A stretch of 64,000 bases of DNA, from the NCBI RefSeq assembly GCF_001423085.1, contig NZ_LMNU01000001.1:675495-739494 (forward strand), in the 5' to 3' direction. Both the position numbers and the translations under genes were made by a program. Shown here in pieces: positions 46,101-53,769 of the stretch (the stretch's first letter is position 1; each line of letters opens with the position of its first letter). Below the pieces are notes generated by a model. The model was given only the letters and a program-made list of their open reading frames with translations, did not search any database and was not told the DNA's origin. The DNA is from Methylobacterium sp. Leaf125 (lineage in GTDB: Bacteria > Pseudomonadota > Alphaproteobacteria > Rhizobiales > Beijerinckiaceae).

Positions 46101-46223
46101 CCGCGTGTTGTACTTCTGGTCCTGGTTGATCGACTGGAAATACGCGCGAAAGATGAACGACGACCCGTCGACCAGGATGATCTGATCGCCGGGGCCGACG
46201 GGAGCGGAAGCGGGAGACGTCAT
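43173..46223 (-). CDS. polA: DNA polymerase I
   Basis: 1016 residues with all three activities visible. 5' nuclease domain about 15-310 (ILVDGSSFIFRAYFQSIN, TSDNVPGVPGIGLKTAAALI); an Ala/Pro-rich linker about 330-400; 3'-5' exonuclease about 410-610 with intact VIAVDTETDSLDS; polymerase about 640-1016 with RRAFVAAEGNRLISADYSQI, RRRAKTINFGIIYGISAFGL and LLQVHDELVFEAPEDE. It fills gaps and removes Okazaki primers. The retained DTE motif indicates active proofreading. A decayed toxin-antitoxin pair lies 40 bp upstream of its start. Confidence 0.97.
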   Translation of the reverse strand: MTSPASAPVGPGDQIILVDGSSFIFRAYFQSINQDQKYNTRPSDGLPTGAVRLFCTKIAQFVQEGAAGVMPTHLAIVFDKSEGSFRKELFPDYKGHRPDAPDDLKRQMPLMRDAVRAFGLQPIELIRYEADDLIATYSRQAEARGAGVIIVSSDKDLMQLVGPLVRFYDFESGAKGKPGYRPERNLDREAIIAKWEGLQPEQIGDALALIGDTSDNVPGVPGIGLKTAAALIKEYGSLDALLERAAEIKQPKRRETLLASIDQARLSRRLVALEENVPLPVPLDDLRLPKPDPQKLVGFLKAMEFNTLTRRIAQMLHVDPEAVQPDPALLPNREPAPDAPFFPDAHGDPVPVDPETASGAPSGEVDPFADLGLPDVAPKPRGPSEPTPAGLVAARAAESVKPFDTAAYETIGSVEQLDAWIAEAEEAGVIAVDTETDSLDSNHANLVGVSLCVAPGRAAYIPLAHSGGDDLFGDGLLPGQIPLKAAIARLKPLLENPGVLKVGQNLKYDFAVLSRYGIRVAPFDDTMLISYVLDAGKGGHGMDELARRHLGHQPITFSDVAGTGRAKVTFDRVALDKATAYAAEDADVTLRLWRMMKPRLVAEKRVAVYETLERPLVPVIARMEAEGIRVDRNMLSRLSGDFSQILVRLEEEIQEDAGEKFQVSSPKQIGDILFGKMGLPGAKKTPSGQWATPATLLEELAQAGHPLPKKILEWRQLAKLKSTYTDSLQQHADRETDRVHTSFSLAATTTGRLSSSEPNLQNIPIRTEEGRRIRRAFVAAEGNRLISADYSQIELRLLAHIADIPQLRQAFADGIDIHAATASAMFGVPLAEMTPDLRRRAKTINFGIIYGISAFGLADRLGIGREEAGAFIKQYFERFPGIRAYIDDTKRRCRDLGYVTTLFGRVCHYPQIRSNNPNERASVERQAINAPIQGSAADIIRRAMIRMEEALRAERLNVRMLLQVHDELVFEAPEDEVEKALPVITRIMVDAPAPALTLKVPLVVEARAALNWEEAH

Positions 46224-46263
46224 CGGGCGCGGGATCTCGTGAAGGGGATCGGGACGGCCGCGC

Positions 46264-46623
46264 TCAGGGAGCCGGCGGTCGGCTCAGTTCGGCACGGCAG
46301 ACCGCGATGATCGAGGTCAGAGGGTCGTGGACGGTCTTCCAAACGATGTCCAGCGCCACCCGCTGATCGGCGTGACGGTCGAGATTCCCGGCATCCGCGA
46401 TGTCGCGCCACGGAATCTCGGGGTGGCGCGCCTGTCTGTCGGGCCCGAAACGCCGGCTCGCTTCCGGGATGATCTCGAGGCCGCGCATGACGGCACCATC
46501 GGTGCGCTGGTCGGACTCGAAGGTCGCGGAGGTCATGCCGGCGACGACTTGCACGGCCGCCTCAGCGTTGACGATGATGTCCTTACAGGCATCGGGCTCG
46601 CGTTCAGCCGGCAGGAACGGCAT
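46264..46623 (-). CDS. Degenerate HepT-like (DUF86) toxin
   Basis: About 119 residues. It follows the HepT plan: VVAGMTSATFESDQRTDGAV, MRGLEIIPEASRRFGPDRQA, RHPEIPWRDIADAGNLDRHA and LDIVWKTVHDPLTSI. Active HepT ribonucleases carry R-X4-6-H, usually in a segment like RNILAHEY; here that segment reads AGNLDRHADQ, so the motif is broken. The gene overlaps the nucleotidyltransferase gene by 20 bp. Start is ATG 46623 (or GTG 46626). Together they look like an inactivated HepT/MntA system upstream of polA. Confidence 0.65.
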   Translation of the reverse strand: MPFLPAEREPDACKDIIVNAEAAVQVVAGMTSATFESDQRTDGAVMRGLEIIPEASRRFGPDRQARHPEIPWRDIADAGNLDRHADQRVALDIVWKTVHDPLTSIIAVCRAELSRPPAP

Positions 46624-46900
46624 CACGCTCGATCCGTGTCCTGATCCGCTTCTTCAAGCTCTGCCGATCGCCCACCTCGACCGCCACCGGGAACAGATCC
46701 CCGATGACGTGGCAGGGACCGACTGAGCCGTAGACGTCGCGCTTCAGGTCCTTGCCCAGGTCGATCAGGGTATCGACGTCACATCCGGCCTGCACTTGCC
46801 CGAGCGCCGTCGAGTCGAACAGCGTCGCATGCCAGATGCCACACTGCTGCAAGGCGCGCTCACGCGTTCGCAGGATCTCAATGGTGGCGTCGCGTTCCAT
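46604..46900 (-). CDS. Degenerate MNT-type nucleotidyltransferase (MntA antitoxin-like)
   Basis: 98 residues. The minimal nucleotidyltransferase fold is evident: IEILRTRERALQQCGIWHAT, LFDSTALGQVQAGCDVDTLI, KKRIRTRIERDAVPAG. The family motif is LFGSxARGxxxxxSDVDLLV; here the G of GS has become D and the arginine is lost, while the DVD metal ligands remain. MntA normally AMPylates HepT to silence it. With both partners altered, this pair is probably decaying. It is upstream of and overlaps the HepT-like gene. Confidence 0.65.
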   Translation of the reverse strand: MERDATIEILRTRERALQQCGIWHATLFDSTALGQVQAGCDVDTLIDLGKDLKRDVYGSVGPCHVIGDLFPVAVEVGDRQSLKKRIRTRIERDAVPAG

Positions 46901-46942
46901 GAAGGGAGCCTACCGCAACGCGGGCGGTGGCCGGAAGACCCC

Positions 46943-48100
46943 TCACGTCGCAGCCCCCACCGTATCGGCCATCCGGGCGTCGCGGGTTCCGAGCGGCTGC
47001 TCCGGGCCGCGCGTGGTGTCGGCCTCGGTCTGATGCTCCATCTCGGCGTTGACCTCGGCGCCGATGAGCACGATCGTGGTGGAAATCCAGATCCAGGTCA
47101 TGAAGCCGATCACGGCGCCCAGCGAGCCGTAAGTCTCGTTGTACTTGCCGAAATTGGAGACGTACCAGGAGAAGCCCAGCGAGGTGACGAGCCAGGCCAC
47201 GGCGGCCAGGGCGCTGCCCCAGGTCACCCAGCGCCAGCGCGGGGCGTCGCGGCTCGGGCCGTAGCGGTAGAGCAGGGCAAGGCCGCCGAGCACGGCGGCG
47301 AGGAGCACTGGCCAGCGCAGCAGGGCGATGTACCAGGCTTCCGAACTCAGCCCGATGATGTTGATCGCCGCCGGAACCACCACGATCCCGACCAGTGCCA
47401 GGATGATGAACAGCAGCGCGCCGGCGGTGAACGCCAGCGAGCGCAGGTTGAGCCAGATGAAGCTCCGCGTCTCGCGCTCCTCGTAGACGATGTTCAGGGC
47501 GGAAAAGACCGCCTTCATGCCGCCGTTCGCGCTCCACAGCGACAGGACGATGCCGGTGAAGAAGGTCAGGCCGAGGGTGGTGTCCCCCTTGGCGGCGATG
47601 CGCTTGACCTGCTCGCCGATGATGTCGAGGGCCCCGGAGGGGATGACGCCCTGCAGGCTCTGCAGGTGCTCGTTGATGGTGGCCACGTCCGCCACGAGCC
47701 CGTAGCACGAGACCAGGGCGGCGATGGCGGGGAAGATCGCCAGGAGCACGTAGAAGGTCACGCCGGCGGCGACCGAGACGATGTTGTTCTCCGAGACGTC
47801 GTGGAACACCCGCATCCCGATATCCTTCCAGCCCTTCGCCGGAATCTCGGAGGGCGTGCGCGCCCCGCGGCCGCGCTCGGGCTCGGCCCTGGCCACCCGA
47901 CGGGCGTCGGTGCCGGCATGCGAGGGGGAGGGTCGGCGGGTCGGATCCTTCGGCATCGCCCGGGCTGGTGCCGTCCCGCCGGTCCTACGCGGAAGGGCGA
48001 CGAAGCCGAGAAGCGCGGTGGCGAGGGCGACGGTCCAGAGGGTCGAGTTTCGGGTTTCAACTGCATTGGGCGCAGTCGAATGCTCGTTCGGTGAGGTCAT
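46943..48100 (-). CDS. YihY/BrkB-family inner membrane protein
   Basis: 385 residues. After an N-terminal hydrophobic segment and a Pro/Arg-rich stretch (to about 88), the YihY core shows GMRVFHDVSENNIVSVAAGV, TFYVLLAIFPAIAALVSCYG, GLTFFTGIVLSLWSANGGMK, FSALNIVYEERETRSFIWLN and GSLGAVIGFMTWIWISTTIV, ending VLIGAEVNAEMEHQT. Six core membrane helices are predicted. The family was once called ribonuclease BN, now considered wrong; function unknown. The extended N-terminus is unusual. Divergent from the Kef-type antiporter. Confidence 0.9.
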   Translation of the reverse strand: MTSPNEHSTAPNAVETRNSTLWTVALATALLGFVALPRRTGGTAPARAMPKDPTRRPSPSHAGTDARRVARAEPERGRGARTPSEIPAKGWKDIGMRVFHDVSENNIVSVAAGVTFYVLLAIFPAIAALVSCYGLVADVATINEHLQSLQGVIPSGALDIIGEQVKRIAAKGDTTLGLTFFTGIVLSLWSANGGMKAVFSALNIVYEERETRSFIWLNLRSLAFTAGALLFIILALVGIVVVPAAINIIGLSSEAWYIALLRWPVLLAAVLGGLALLYRYGPSRDAPRWRWVTWGSALAAVAWLVTSLGFSWYVSNFGKYNETYGSLGAVIGFMTWIWISTTIVLIGAEVNAEMEHQTEADTTRGPEQPLGTRDARMADTVGAAT

Positions 48101-48148
48101 CGATCGTCCGTTCCGCCGAAGGGATCGTCATTGCAAGGTGATGCTGGC

Positions 48149-48181
48149 GTTGCTCGACGCAACAAACGTTGCTTCGACAAC
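48149..48181. promoter_or_regulatory. Paired imperfect palindromes in a divergent promoter region
   Basis: GTTGCTCGACGCAAC (48149-48163) and GTTGCTTCGACAAC (48168-48181) are near-repeats 19 bp apart, each an inverted repeat. They lie 48 bp upstream of the YihY gene and about 250 bp upstream of the antiporter gene, in a 332-bp gap with no other features. A dimeric regulator could bind here. Confidence 0.4.
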
Positions 48182-48432
48182 GGGATGCGACGGCCAAGAG
48201 TTTCCTTGCGGTTCACGGAAAAGCGAGCAGGGGCGATGCGGCGGCCCGTCCGGATTTATTCCGCGAAACACCGGTCCGAGGGCCGACATTGTGCGTCGGG
48301 GCACGTGAAGGGACGCGCGGCGCGGAATTTCGGGCGCAGCCTGCACGTGGGGGCCGTTCGCGGCTTGCTCTCGCGGGCGCCACGCGGCACGGCCCCAGGA
48401 GCCCCAGACCTCGACCCGGAGACGTCCGCCCC

Positions 48433-50247
48433 GTGCCGCACGCGACAGAGCTGATCGCCATCATCGCCCTCGGCCTCGTCCTGGCCTTCGTGTGCGGAAT
48501 GCTGGCGCAGCGCCTGCGCCTTCCGCCCCTCGTGGGCTACCTCCTCGCGGGCGTCCTCGTCGGCCCCTATACGCCGGGCTTCGTGGGCAACAGCCAGCTC
48601 GCCGGGCAGCTGGCCGAGATCGGCGTGATCCTGCTGATGTTCGGCGTCGGCCTGCACTTCTCGATCAAGGACCTGATGGCGGTGCGTGCCATCGCCCTGC
48701 CGGGCGCCATCGTGCAGATCCTGGCGGCCACCGCCATGGGCGGCGCCCTGGCGCTGGCCTGGGGCTGGGGCCTCGGCGCGGGTCTCGTCTTCGGCCTCGC
48801 CCTGTCGGTGGCGAGTACGGTGGTGCTGCTGCGGGCGCTGGAGGAGCGCCGGCTGCTCGACAGCGACAAGGGCCGCATCGCGGTGGGCTGGCTCATCGTC
48901 GAGGACCTGGCGATGGTGCTGGCCCTCGTGCTGCTTCCGGCGCTGGCCCCTTCCCTCGGGGGCGACGGAGCGGGTGCCGCGCACCATGCCGGGGACGGCA
49001 ACCTCTGGCTGACCCTCGGACTGACGCTGGCCAAGGTCGCGGTCTTCGCCGCCGTGATGCTGGTGGGCGGCCGGCGCTTCGTGCCCTGGCTCCTCGACCA
49101 GGCGGCCCGCACGGGCTCGCGCGAACTCTTCACCCTGGCGGTGCTGGCCCTGGCGCTCGGCATCGCCTTCGGCTCCGCGGAGCTCTTCGGCGTCTCGTTC
49201 GCCCTCGGGGCGTTCTTCGCCGGCATGGTGCTCGCCGAATCCGACCTCAGCCATCAGGCCGCGGCCGATTCCCTGCCGCTGCAGGACGCCTTCGCGGTGC
49301 TGTTCTTCGTCTCGGTCGGCATGCTGTTCGACCCCGGCATCCTGGTCCGCGAGCCGCTCTCGGTGCTGGCGGTGCTCGGCGTCATCCTCATCGGCAAGTC
49401 CCTGGCGGCGGTGGCGATCGTGCTGGCCTTCCGGCATCCCCTCGGCACCGCGCTCACCATCGCGGCGAGCCTTGCCCAGATCGGCGAGTTCTCGTTCATC
49501 CTCGTCAGCCTCGGCCTGTCCCTGAAGCTCCTGCCGGAGGAGGGGCGCGACCTCATCCTCGGGGGCGCCATCCTGTCCATCACCCTGAACCCGCTGTTCT
49601 TCGCGCTCACCGACTGGATCGGACGCAAGGTCGCCGAGCGCCCGACCCTCGCCGCCCGCTTCGAGCGCAAGGGCGCCGCAGCCCTGGCGGTCACCAGCGA
49701 GAGCCCGCCGCATCGGGGCCACGCGATCATCATCGGCTATGGCCGGGTCGGCAGCACCATCGGCAAGGCGCTGAAGGCCTGGGACCTGCCCTACATCGTC
49801 CTCGACCGCGACCGCCGCCGGGTGCTGGAGCTGCGGCAGGAGGGCATCGAGGCGGTCTTCGGCGACGCCACGGCGCCGGGCATCCTGCAGGCCGCCGACA
49901 TCGCCCAGGCCCGCCTGATCGTGGTCGCGACACCGGAGGCCCACACGACACGGCGCATCGTCGAGCTCGCCCGCGAGATCCATCCGGACATCGACACCCT
50001 GGTGCGCACCCACAACGACGGCGAGCGCCGCCACTTCGAGGAGCAGGGCGTCGGCCTCGTGCTGATGGCCGAGCGCGAACTGGCCTTCGGCATGACCCTC
50101 TATGCTCTGCGCAGCCTCGGCCTGAAGGAGGGCGAGGCCCGGATCTTCGTCGACAGCACCCGGGTCGAGAGCCGCTCGGCGCCCATCGAGACCGCGGTCG
50201 ACCAGGTCACGCCGGAGCTGCGTCCCCACAAGGAGGAGGGGACATAG
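48433..50247 (+). CDS. Kef/YbaL-type monovalent cation:proton antiporter
   Basis: 604 residues. Twelve or so membrane segments of a CPA2 antiporter (about 1-395): LPPLVGYLLAGVLVGPYTPG, LAEIGVILLMFGVGLHFSIK, VLFFVSVGMLFDPGILV, AASLAQIGEFSFILVSLGLS. A cytoplasmic RCK/TrkA-N domain follows from about 430 (IIIGYGRVGSTIGKALKAWD, VLDRDRRRVLELRQEGIEAV, GDATAPGILQAADIAQARLI). It probably exports K+ or Na+ in exchange for H+ under nucleotide control. The start is taken as GTG 48433 with GGAG upstream; an upstream extension would be Arg-rich. Confidence 0.9.
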   Translation: MPHATELIAIIALGLVLAFVCGMLAQRLRLPPLVGYLLAGVLVGPYTPGFVGNSQLAGQLAEIGVILLMFGVGLHFSIKDLMAVRAIALPGAIVQILAATAMGGALALAWGWGLGAGLVFGLALSVASTVVLLRALEERRLLDSDKGRIAVGWLIVEDLAMVLALVLLPALAPSLGGDGAGAAHHAGDGNLWLTLGLTLAKVAVFAAVMLVGGRRFVPWLLDQAARTGSRELFTLAVLALALGIAFGSAELFGVSFALGAFFAGMVLAESDLSHQAAADSLPLQDAFAVLFFVSVGMLFDPGILVREPLSVLAVLGVILIGKSLAAVAIVLAFRHPLGTALTIAASLAQIGEFSFILVSLGLSLKLLPEEGRDLILGGAILSITLNPLFFALTDWIGRKVAERPTLAARFERKGAAALAVTSESPPHRGHAIIIGYGRVGSTIGKALKAWDLPYIVLDRDRRRVLELRQEGIEAVFGDATAPGILQAADIAQARLIVVATPEAHTTRRIVELAREIHPDIDTLVRTHNDGERRHFEEQGVGLVLMAERELAFGMTLYALRSLGLKEGEARIFVDSTRVESRSAPIETAVDQVTPELRPHKEEGT

Positions 50248-50250
50248 CCC

Positions 50251-51732
50251 TCAGGCCGCCAGCGACTGTCCGAGTGCGTGGACCCGGCGCAGGTCGGCGA
50301 CGAAAGCCGCGTAGGCTTCCGCCTTCGCCTCGTCCGGCAGGCGCAGCAGGTAGGATGGGTGCACGGTGATGAAGCCCGCATAGGGCTTCTCGAACTGCGC
50401 CGGCCCCCGGGCCCGGGTGATCGGGATGGCCTTGCCCGTCAGGGCCAGGACGGCGGTGGCGCCGAGCGCCACCACGAGCTTCGGCGCGACGAAATCGAGC
50501 TCCCGGTCGAGCCACCAACGGTAGTGGCTGACCTCGCCGGCGGTGGGTTTCTGGTGGATGCGGCGCTTGCCCCGCTCCTCGAACTTGAAGTGCTTGACCG
50601 CATTGGTGAGGTAGGCCTCGCCCCGGTCGATTCCGGCCTCGGCCATCGCCCGCGAGAGCAGTTGCCCGGCGGGGCCGATGAAGGGGCGCCCCTGGCGGTC
50701 CTCCTGGTCACCCGGCTGCTCGCCCACGAAGGCGATGGAGGCGCCCACCGGCCCCTCGCCGAGGACCGCCTGGGTCGCGCCGGGGACCAGCGGCTCCGAG
50801 CGCCGGATGATGGCGTTGAGCGCCTCCAGCGAATCCGGGGCCTGATCCGCCATGGCCGCGACGGCCCGGGCGGGATTGCGCTTGACCGGCATTTGCGGCT
50901 CCCTCTCGATCATGGCGCCGGTCCGCGCCGCCGCCTGCCGGACGAGGCCCGGAATGGCGGCGGTTTCGGGCATGTTGCGCCAGTACTTCTTCGGCATCTC
51001 CGCCCGCATCGCGGCGAGGTTCGTCCGGGCGGGGTTGAACGTGCTCTCGTAGTAATCGCGCCAGCCGGACTCGAAGCCATCCTGGGCCGGTGCGTCCTCG
51101 CGTCGCCCCGGCGGCCCGAACGCCAGGGTCTCGCGGTCCCAGCGGGCGGAACCCTCCGGCGTCAGGATCGTCCAGTCGAGCCCGCGGAAGCGATCGACGA
51201 AGAACGGAGCGGCCGCCCCGAGGATGTGGTGGTCCGGCTCGAACCAGGCGACGAAGCGCTCGGGCCCATCCCCCGCGACGCGGCGGAAACGCAGGAAGGC
51301 GTGCATCTTGTGCAGGTCGCGGGCGATGGCCTTGCGCATCCGCTCCAGGCGGTGGACCAGCGGGTCGCTGGAGATCTCCAGCAAGCGGCGCTCGCCCTGC
51401 AGGATGCGCCAGATCAGGTCGTAGAGCAGGGCGTAGCGCTCGGGATCGCGGTGGAGCACCACCCGGGCGACCATCTCGCCCACCCCGCGCGGCAGGCTCA
51501 AGGGAGCCTCGCCGGAGGGCGCAGGCGCCGGCGCCCCGAACAGCCCGGACGCTTCGCCGATGGACCACAGCACCCGCTCCGGGGGGATGCCCCGGCCGGC
51601 GAGGCGACGGGCCGCAGCCCGGAATCCGTCGAGGTCCGCGCCGGGCGAGAGGGCGACGGCTTCGAGCGCGCCGCGCCCGAACCCTTCCCCCTCCGCCGGG
51701 GAGGGCGGGGCGGATCGGTGCGCGCCCGCCAT
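50251..51732 (-). CDS. DUF4130-UdgX fusion: uracil-DNA binding/glycosylase protein
   Basis: 493 residues. The N-terminal half (about 60-255) is DUF4130 (MVARVVLHRDPERYALLYDL, RDLHKMHAFLRFRRV, HHILGAAAPFFVDRFRGLDW). The C-terminal half (about 310-490) is a family 4-like uracil-DNA glycosylase fold with VGEQPGDQEDRQGRPFIGPA, LTNAVKHFKFEERGKRRIHQ and VHPSYLLRLP. The KRRIH loop defines UdgX, whose histidine forms a covalent bond to uracil-containing DNA. The gene follows the radical SAM partner by 1 bp, so they form one operon, behind an SOS box. Confidence 0.93.
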   Translation of the reverse strand: MAGAHRSAPPSPAEGEGFGRGALEAVALSPGADLDGFRAAARRLAGRGIPPERVLWSIGEASGLFGAPAPAPSGEAPLSLPRGVGEMVARVVLHRDPERYALLYDLIWRILQGERRLLEISSDPLVHRLERMRKAIARDLHKMHAFLRFRRVAGDGPERFVAWFEPDHHILGAAAPFFVDRFRGLDWTILTPEGSARWDRETLAFGPPGRREDAPAQDGFESGWRDYYESTFNPARTNLAAMRAEMPKKYWRNMPETAAIPGLVRQAAARTGAMIEREPQMPVKRNPARAVAAMADQAPDSLEALNAIIRRSEPLVPGATQAVLGEGPVGASIAFVGEQPGDQEDRQGRPFIGPAGQLLSRAMAEAGIDRGEAYLTNAVKHFKFEERGKRRIHQKPTAGEVSHYRWWLDRELDFVAPKLVVALGATAVLALTGKAIPITRARGPAQFEKPYAGFITVHPSYLLRLPDEAKAEAYAAFVADLRRVHALGQSLAA

Positions 51733-51733
51733 C

Positions 51734-52948
51734 CTAGAACAGGCTCAGTTGCTTGGGCGGATCGGCGAGACGCGCCCGCAGGTCGAGCCGGTCGGTGAGG
51801 CCGCCCGCCGGGTGGTAATCGGCGGCGATGAGGAAGGGCCGGGCCCGCTTCAGGGCCGAGGTCAGCCGCGCGACGTCGTCGAGACGCAGGCGGGTGTGCC
51901 GGCGGGCCCGGATAATCTTGTCCACCGCCCGGGCGCCGAGGCCCGGCACCCGCAGCAGCATCTCGCGGTCGGCGGCGTTCACGTCGACCGGGAAGCGCGC
52001 CCGATGCTTCAGGGCCCAGGCCAGCTTCGGGTCAATGTCGAGGGAGAGCATCCCGTCCTCGGTGGCGTCGGCCACGTCGTCGGGCGTGAACGCGTAGTAC
52101 CGCAGGAGCCAGTCGCCCTGGTACAGGCGGTGCTCGCGCTGGAGCGGCGGCGCTGTCAGCGGCAGGATGGTCGAGCCGTCGGGAATGGGGCTGAAGGCCG
52201 AGTAGTAGACCCGCTTGAGGTTGTACGAGCCGTACAGGAGCGCGCTCTTCCGGATCAGCGCCTCGTCCGTGGTGGCGTCGGCCCCGACGATGACCTGCGT
52301 CGACTGGCCGGCCGGGGAGAACCGGCGCTTCTCGGCCTTGGCCTCGACGATGCGTTCGCCGATCTGCGCGATGGCGTGCTGGATGACCGCGCCGTCCTTC
52401 TCGGGAGCCAGGCGCTCCAGGCTCGCCTCGGTGGGCAACTCGACGTTGATCGAGAGTCGGTCGGCGTAGAGGCCAGCCTCCTCGATCAGCCAGGGGCTCG
52501 CTTCCGGGATCGACTTCAGGTGGATGTAGCCGCGAAAGCCGTGGTCGCGTCGCAGCGACTTGGCCACCCGGGTCAGCAACTCCATGGTGTGGTCCGGCGA
52601 CTTGATGATGCCGGAAGAGAGGAACAGCCCCTCGATGTAGTTGCGCTTGTAGAATTCCACCGTGAGGGTGACGACCTCCTCGACGGAGAACTTTGCGCGC
52701 TGCACGTTGGAGGAACGCCGGTTCACGCAGTAGGCGCAGTCGAACAGGCAGTAGTTCGTCAGCAGGATCTTCAGGAGCGAGATGCAGCGCCCGTCCGGCG
52801 TATAGGCATGGCAGATGCCGGCGCCGGTGGTCGAGCCGAGCTCGCCCTTGCCGGCCGTGCGCTTGGGCGCCCCGGAGGACGAGCACGAGGCGTCGTACTT
52901 GGCGGCATCGGCGAGGATGCGCAGCTTCTTCGCGAGCGTTTCGTCCAT
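51734..52948 (-). CDS. Putative DNA modification/repair radical SAM protein
   Basis: 404 residues. The radical SAM cluster motif CLFDCAYC (within LLTNYCLFDCAYCVNRRSSN) binds 4Fe-4S; FLSSGIIKSPDHTMELLTRV and YIHLKSIPEASPWLIEEAGL follow. A C-terminal helix-hairpin-helix (VNAADREMLLRVPGLGARAV then DKIIRARRH) suggests DNA contact. This family is known only from its pairing with UdgX/DUF4130 proteins and its reaction is not established. Cysteines near the N-terminus (DASCSSSG, GICHAYTPDGRC) are conserved-looking. A GTTC-N7-GTTC box lies 18 bp upstream of the start. Confidence 0.92.
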   Translation of the reverse strand: MDETLAKKLRILADAAKYDASCSSSGAPKRTAGKGELGSTTGAGICHAYTPDGRCISLLKILLTNYCLFDCAYCVNRRSSNVQRAKFSVEEVVTLTVEFYKRNYIEGLFLSSGIIKSPDHTMELLTRVAKSLRRDHGFRGYIHLKSIPEASPWLIEEAGLYADRLSINVELPTEASLERLAPEKDGAVIQHAIAQIGERIVEAKAEKRRFSPAGQSTQVIVGADATTDEALIRKSALLYGSYNLKRVYYSAFSPIPDGSTILPLTAPPLQREHRLYQGDWLLRYYAFTPDDVADATEDGMLSLDIDPKLAWALKHRARFPVDVNAADREMLLRVPGLGARAVDKIIRARRHTRLRLDDVARLTSALKRARPFLIAADYHPAGGLTDRLDLRARLADPPKQLSLF

Positions 52949-52966
52949 CGAAGAGAGATGCGCCTC

Positions 52967-52981
52967 GTTCGTGGTTCGTTC
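52967..52981. promoter_or_regulatory. Alphaproteobacterial LexA (SOS) box
   Basis: GTTCGTGGTTCGTTC matches the GTTC-N7-GTTC operator of alphaproteobacterial LexA exactly. It is centred about 26 bp upstream of the radical SAM start codon, where a repressor would block transcription. A TTCAAGTTTTCG stretch next to it is locally AT-richer. Confidence 0.75.
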
Positions 52982-53070
52982 AAGTTTTCGCGGGGGAATT
53001 CGCGCTTTCTCCGCCGCCGCGATGTCGCAGCGCGCTTCGTGGAACTCAAGCGCGGACGCGGGTTCCGCAG

Positions 53071-53688
53071 TTAAGCTTCGGGGTCGGCGATTTCGGCATC
53101 GAGATCCGCCTCGATCACTTGTCGTCCGAGGCCATACGGGAAGCCGGCACGCGCCATGGCGGCGAGGTCCCGGTCGCGGTGGGCCTCGCGGGTCCCGGGA
53201 CGGCGCCAGGGTCCGAGGCGCCGCCGCTTGGCATAGGCCCGGGCCGCTTCCGCCTCGAGATCGACATCCGCGTCCGCCGTCTCCCGCTCCGCCTCCATCG
53301 CGCTGGCCACTTGCTCGCGCGACACGCCCTTGGCGGCGAGCTTGGCGGACAAGGCCCGGGCGGAAGCGCCGCGCCGGCGCAGGGCCGCCAAGCGCCCGGC
53401 GGTGAAGCGGGCGTCGTCGACGAGGCCGGCGCTGACGGCCCGGGCCACCGTGGCCTCGATCGCCTCCGCGAAGGCGCCCGCCTCCTCGCCGCGCAGGCGG
53501 CAGCGCTTGTCCACCCGCCGCTTCAGCGTCTGCCGCAGCATTGCCACGGAGGCGCTGTAGCGCTCGAGGTAATGCAGGGCCGCCCGCTCGAGATAGGCGG
53601 GGGTGACGGGCGGGGGCGGTTTGACCTCGGCCCGGCCATCCGGTGCGGCTCCGGTGGGGCGGCGGGACGCAACGTTTCGCGGTGTCAT
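53071..53688 (-). CDS. recX: Regulatory protein RecX
   Basis: 205 residues. The RecX helical repeats are visible: AYLERAALHYLERYSASVAM, LRQTLKRRVDKR, SAGLVDDARFTAGRLAALRR, RGASARALSAKLAAKGVSRE, and near the end RDLAAMARAGFPYGLGRQVI. RecX binds RecA filaments and restrains recombination. No recA is adjacent. The start at 53688 (MTPRNVASRR) is chosen because the frame upstream is antisense to the TAXI gene. It lies 122 bp upstream of the radical SAM gene in the same direction. Confidence 0.88.
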   Translation of the reverse strand: MTPRNVASRRPTGAAPDGRAEVKPPPPVTPAYLERAALHYLERYSASVAMLRQTLKRRVDKRCRLRGEEAGAFAEAIEATVARAVSAGLVDDARFTAGRLAALRRRGASARALSAKLAAKGVSREQVASAMEAERETADADVDLEAEAARAYAKRRRLGPWRRPGTREAHRDRDLAAMARAGFPYGLGRQVIEADLDAEIADPEA

Positions 53689-53769
53689 CGGTTCTTCACG
53701 ATCCGGACGGGTTTCGGGTGTCGGTCTCGCAGATATGGTGATCACGCTGGACAAAGGCTCGTTCCTGCC

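Noticed and set aside
43119-46310. 1063-codon open frame antisense to polA
   Set aside because: Shadow of the polA reading frame; composition is unlike real proteins and no motif is present.
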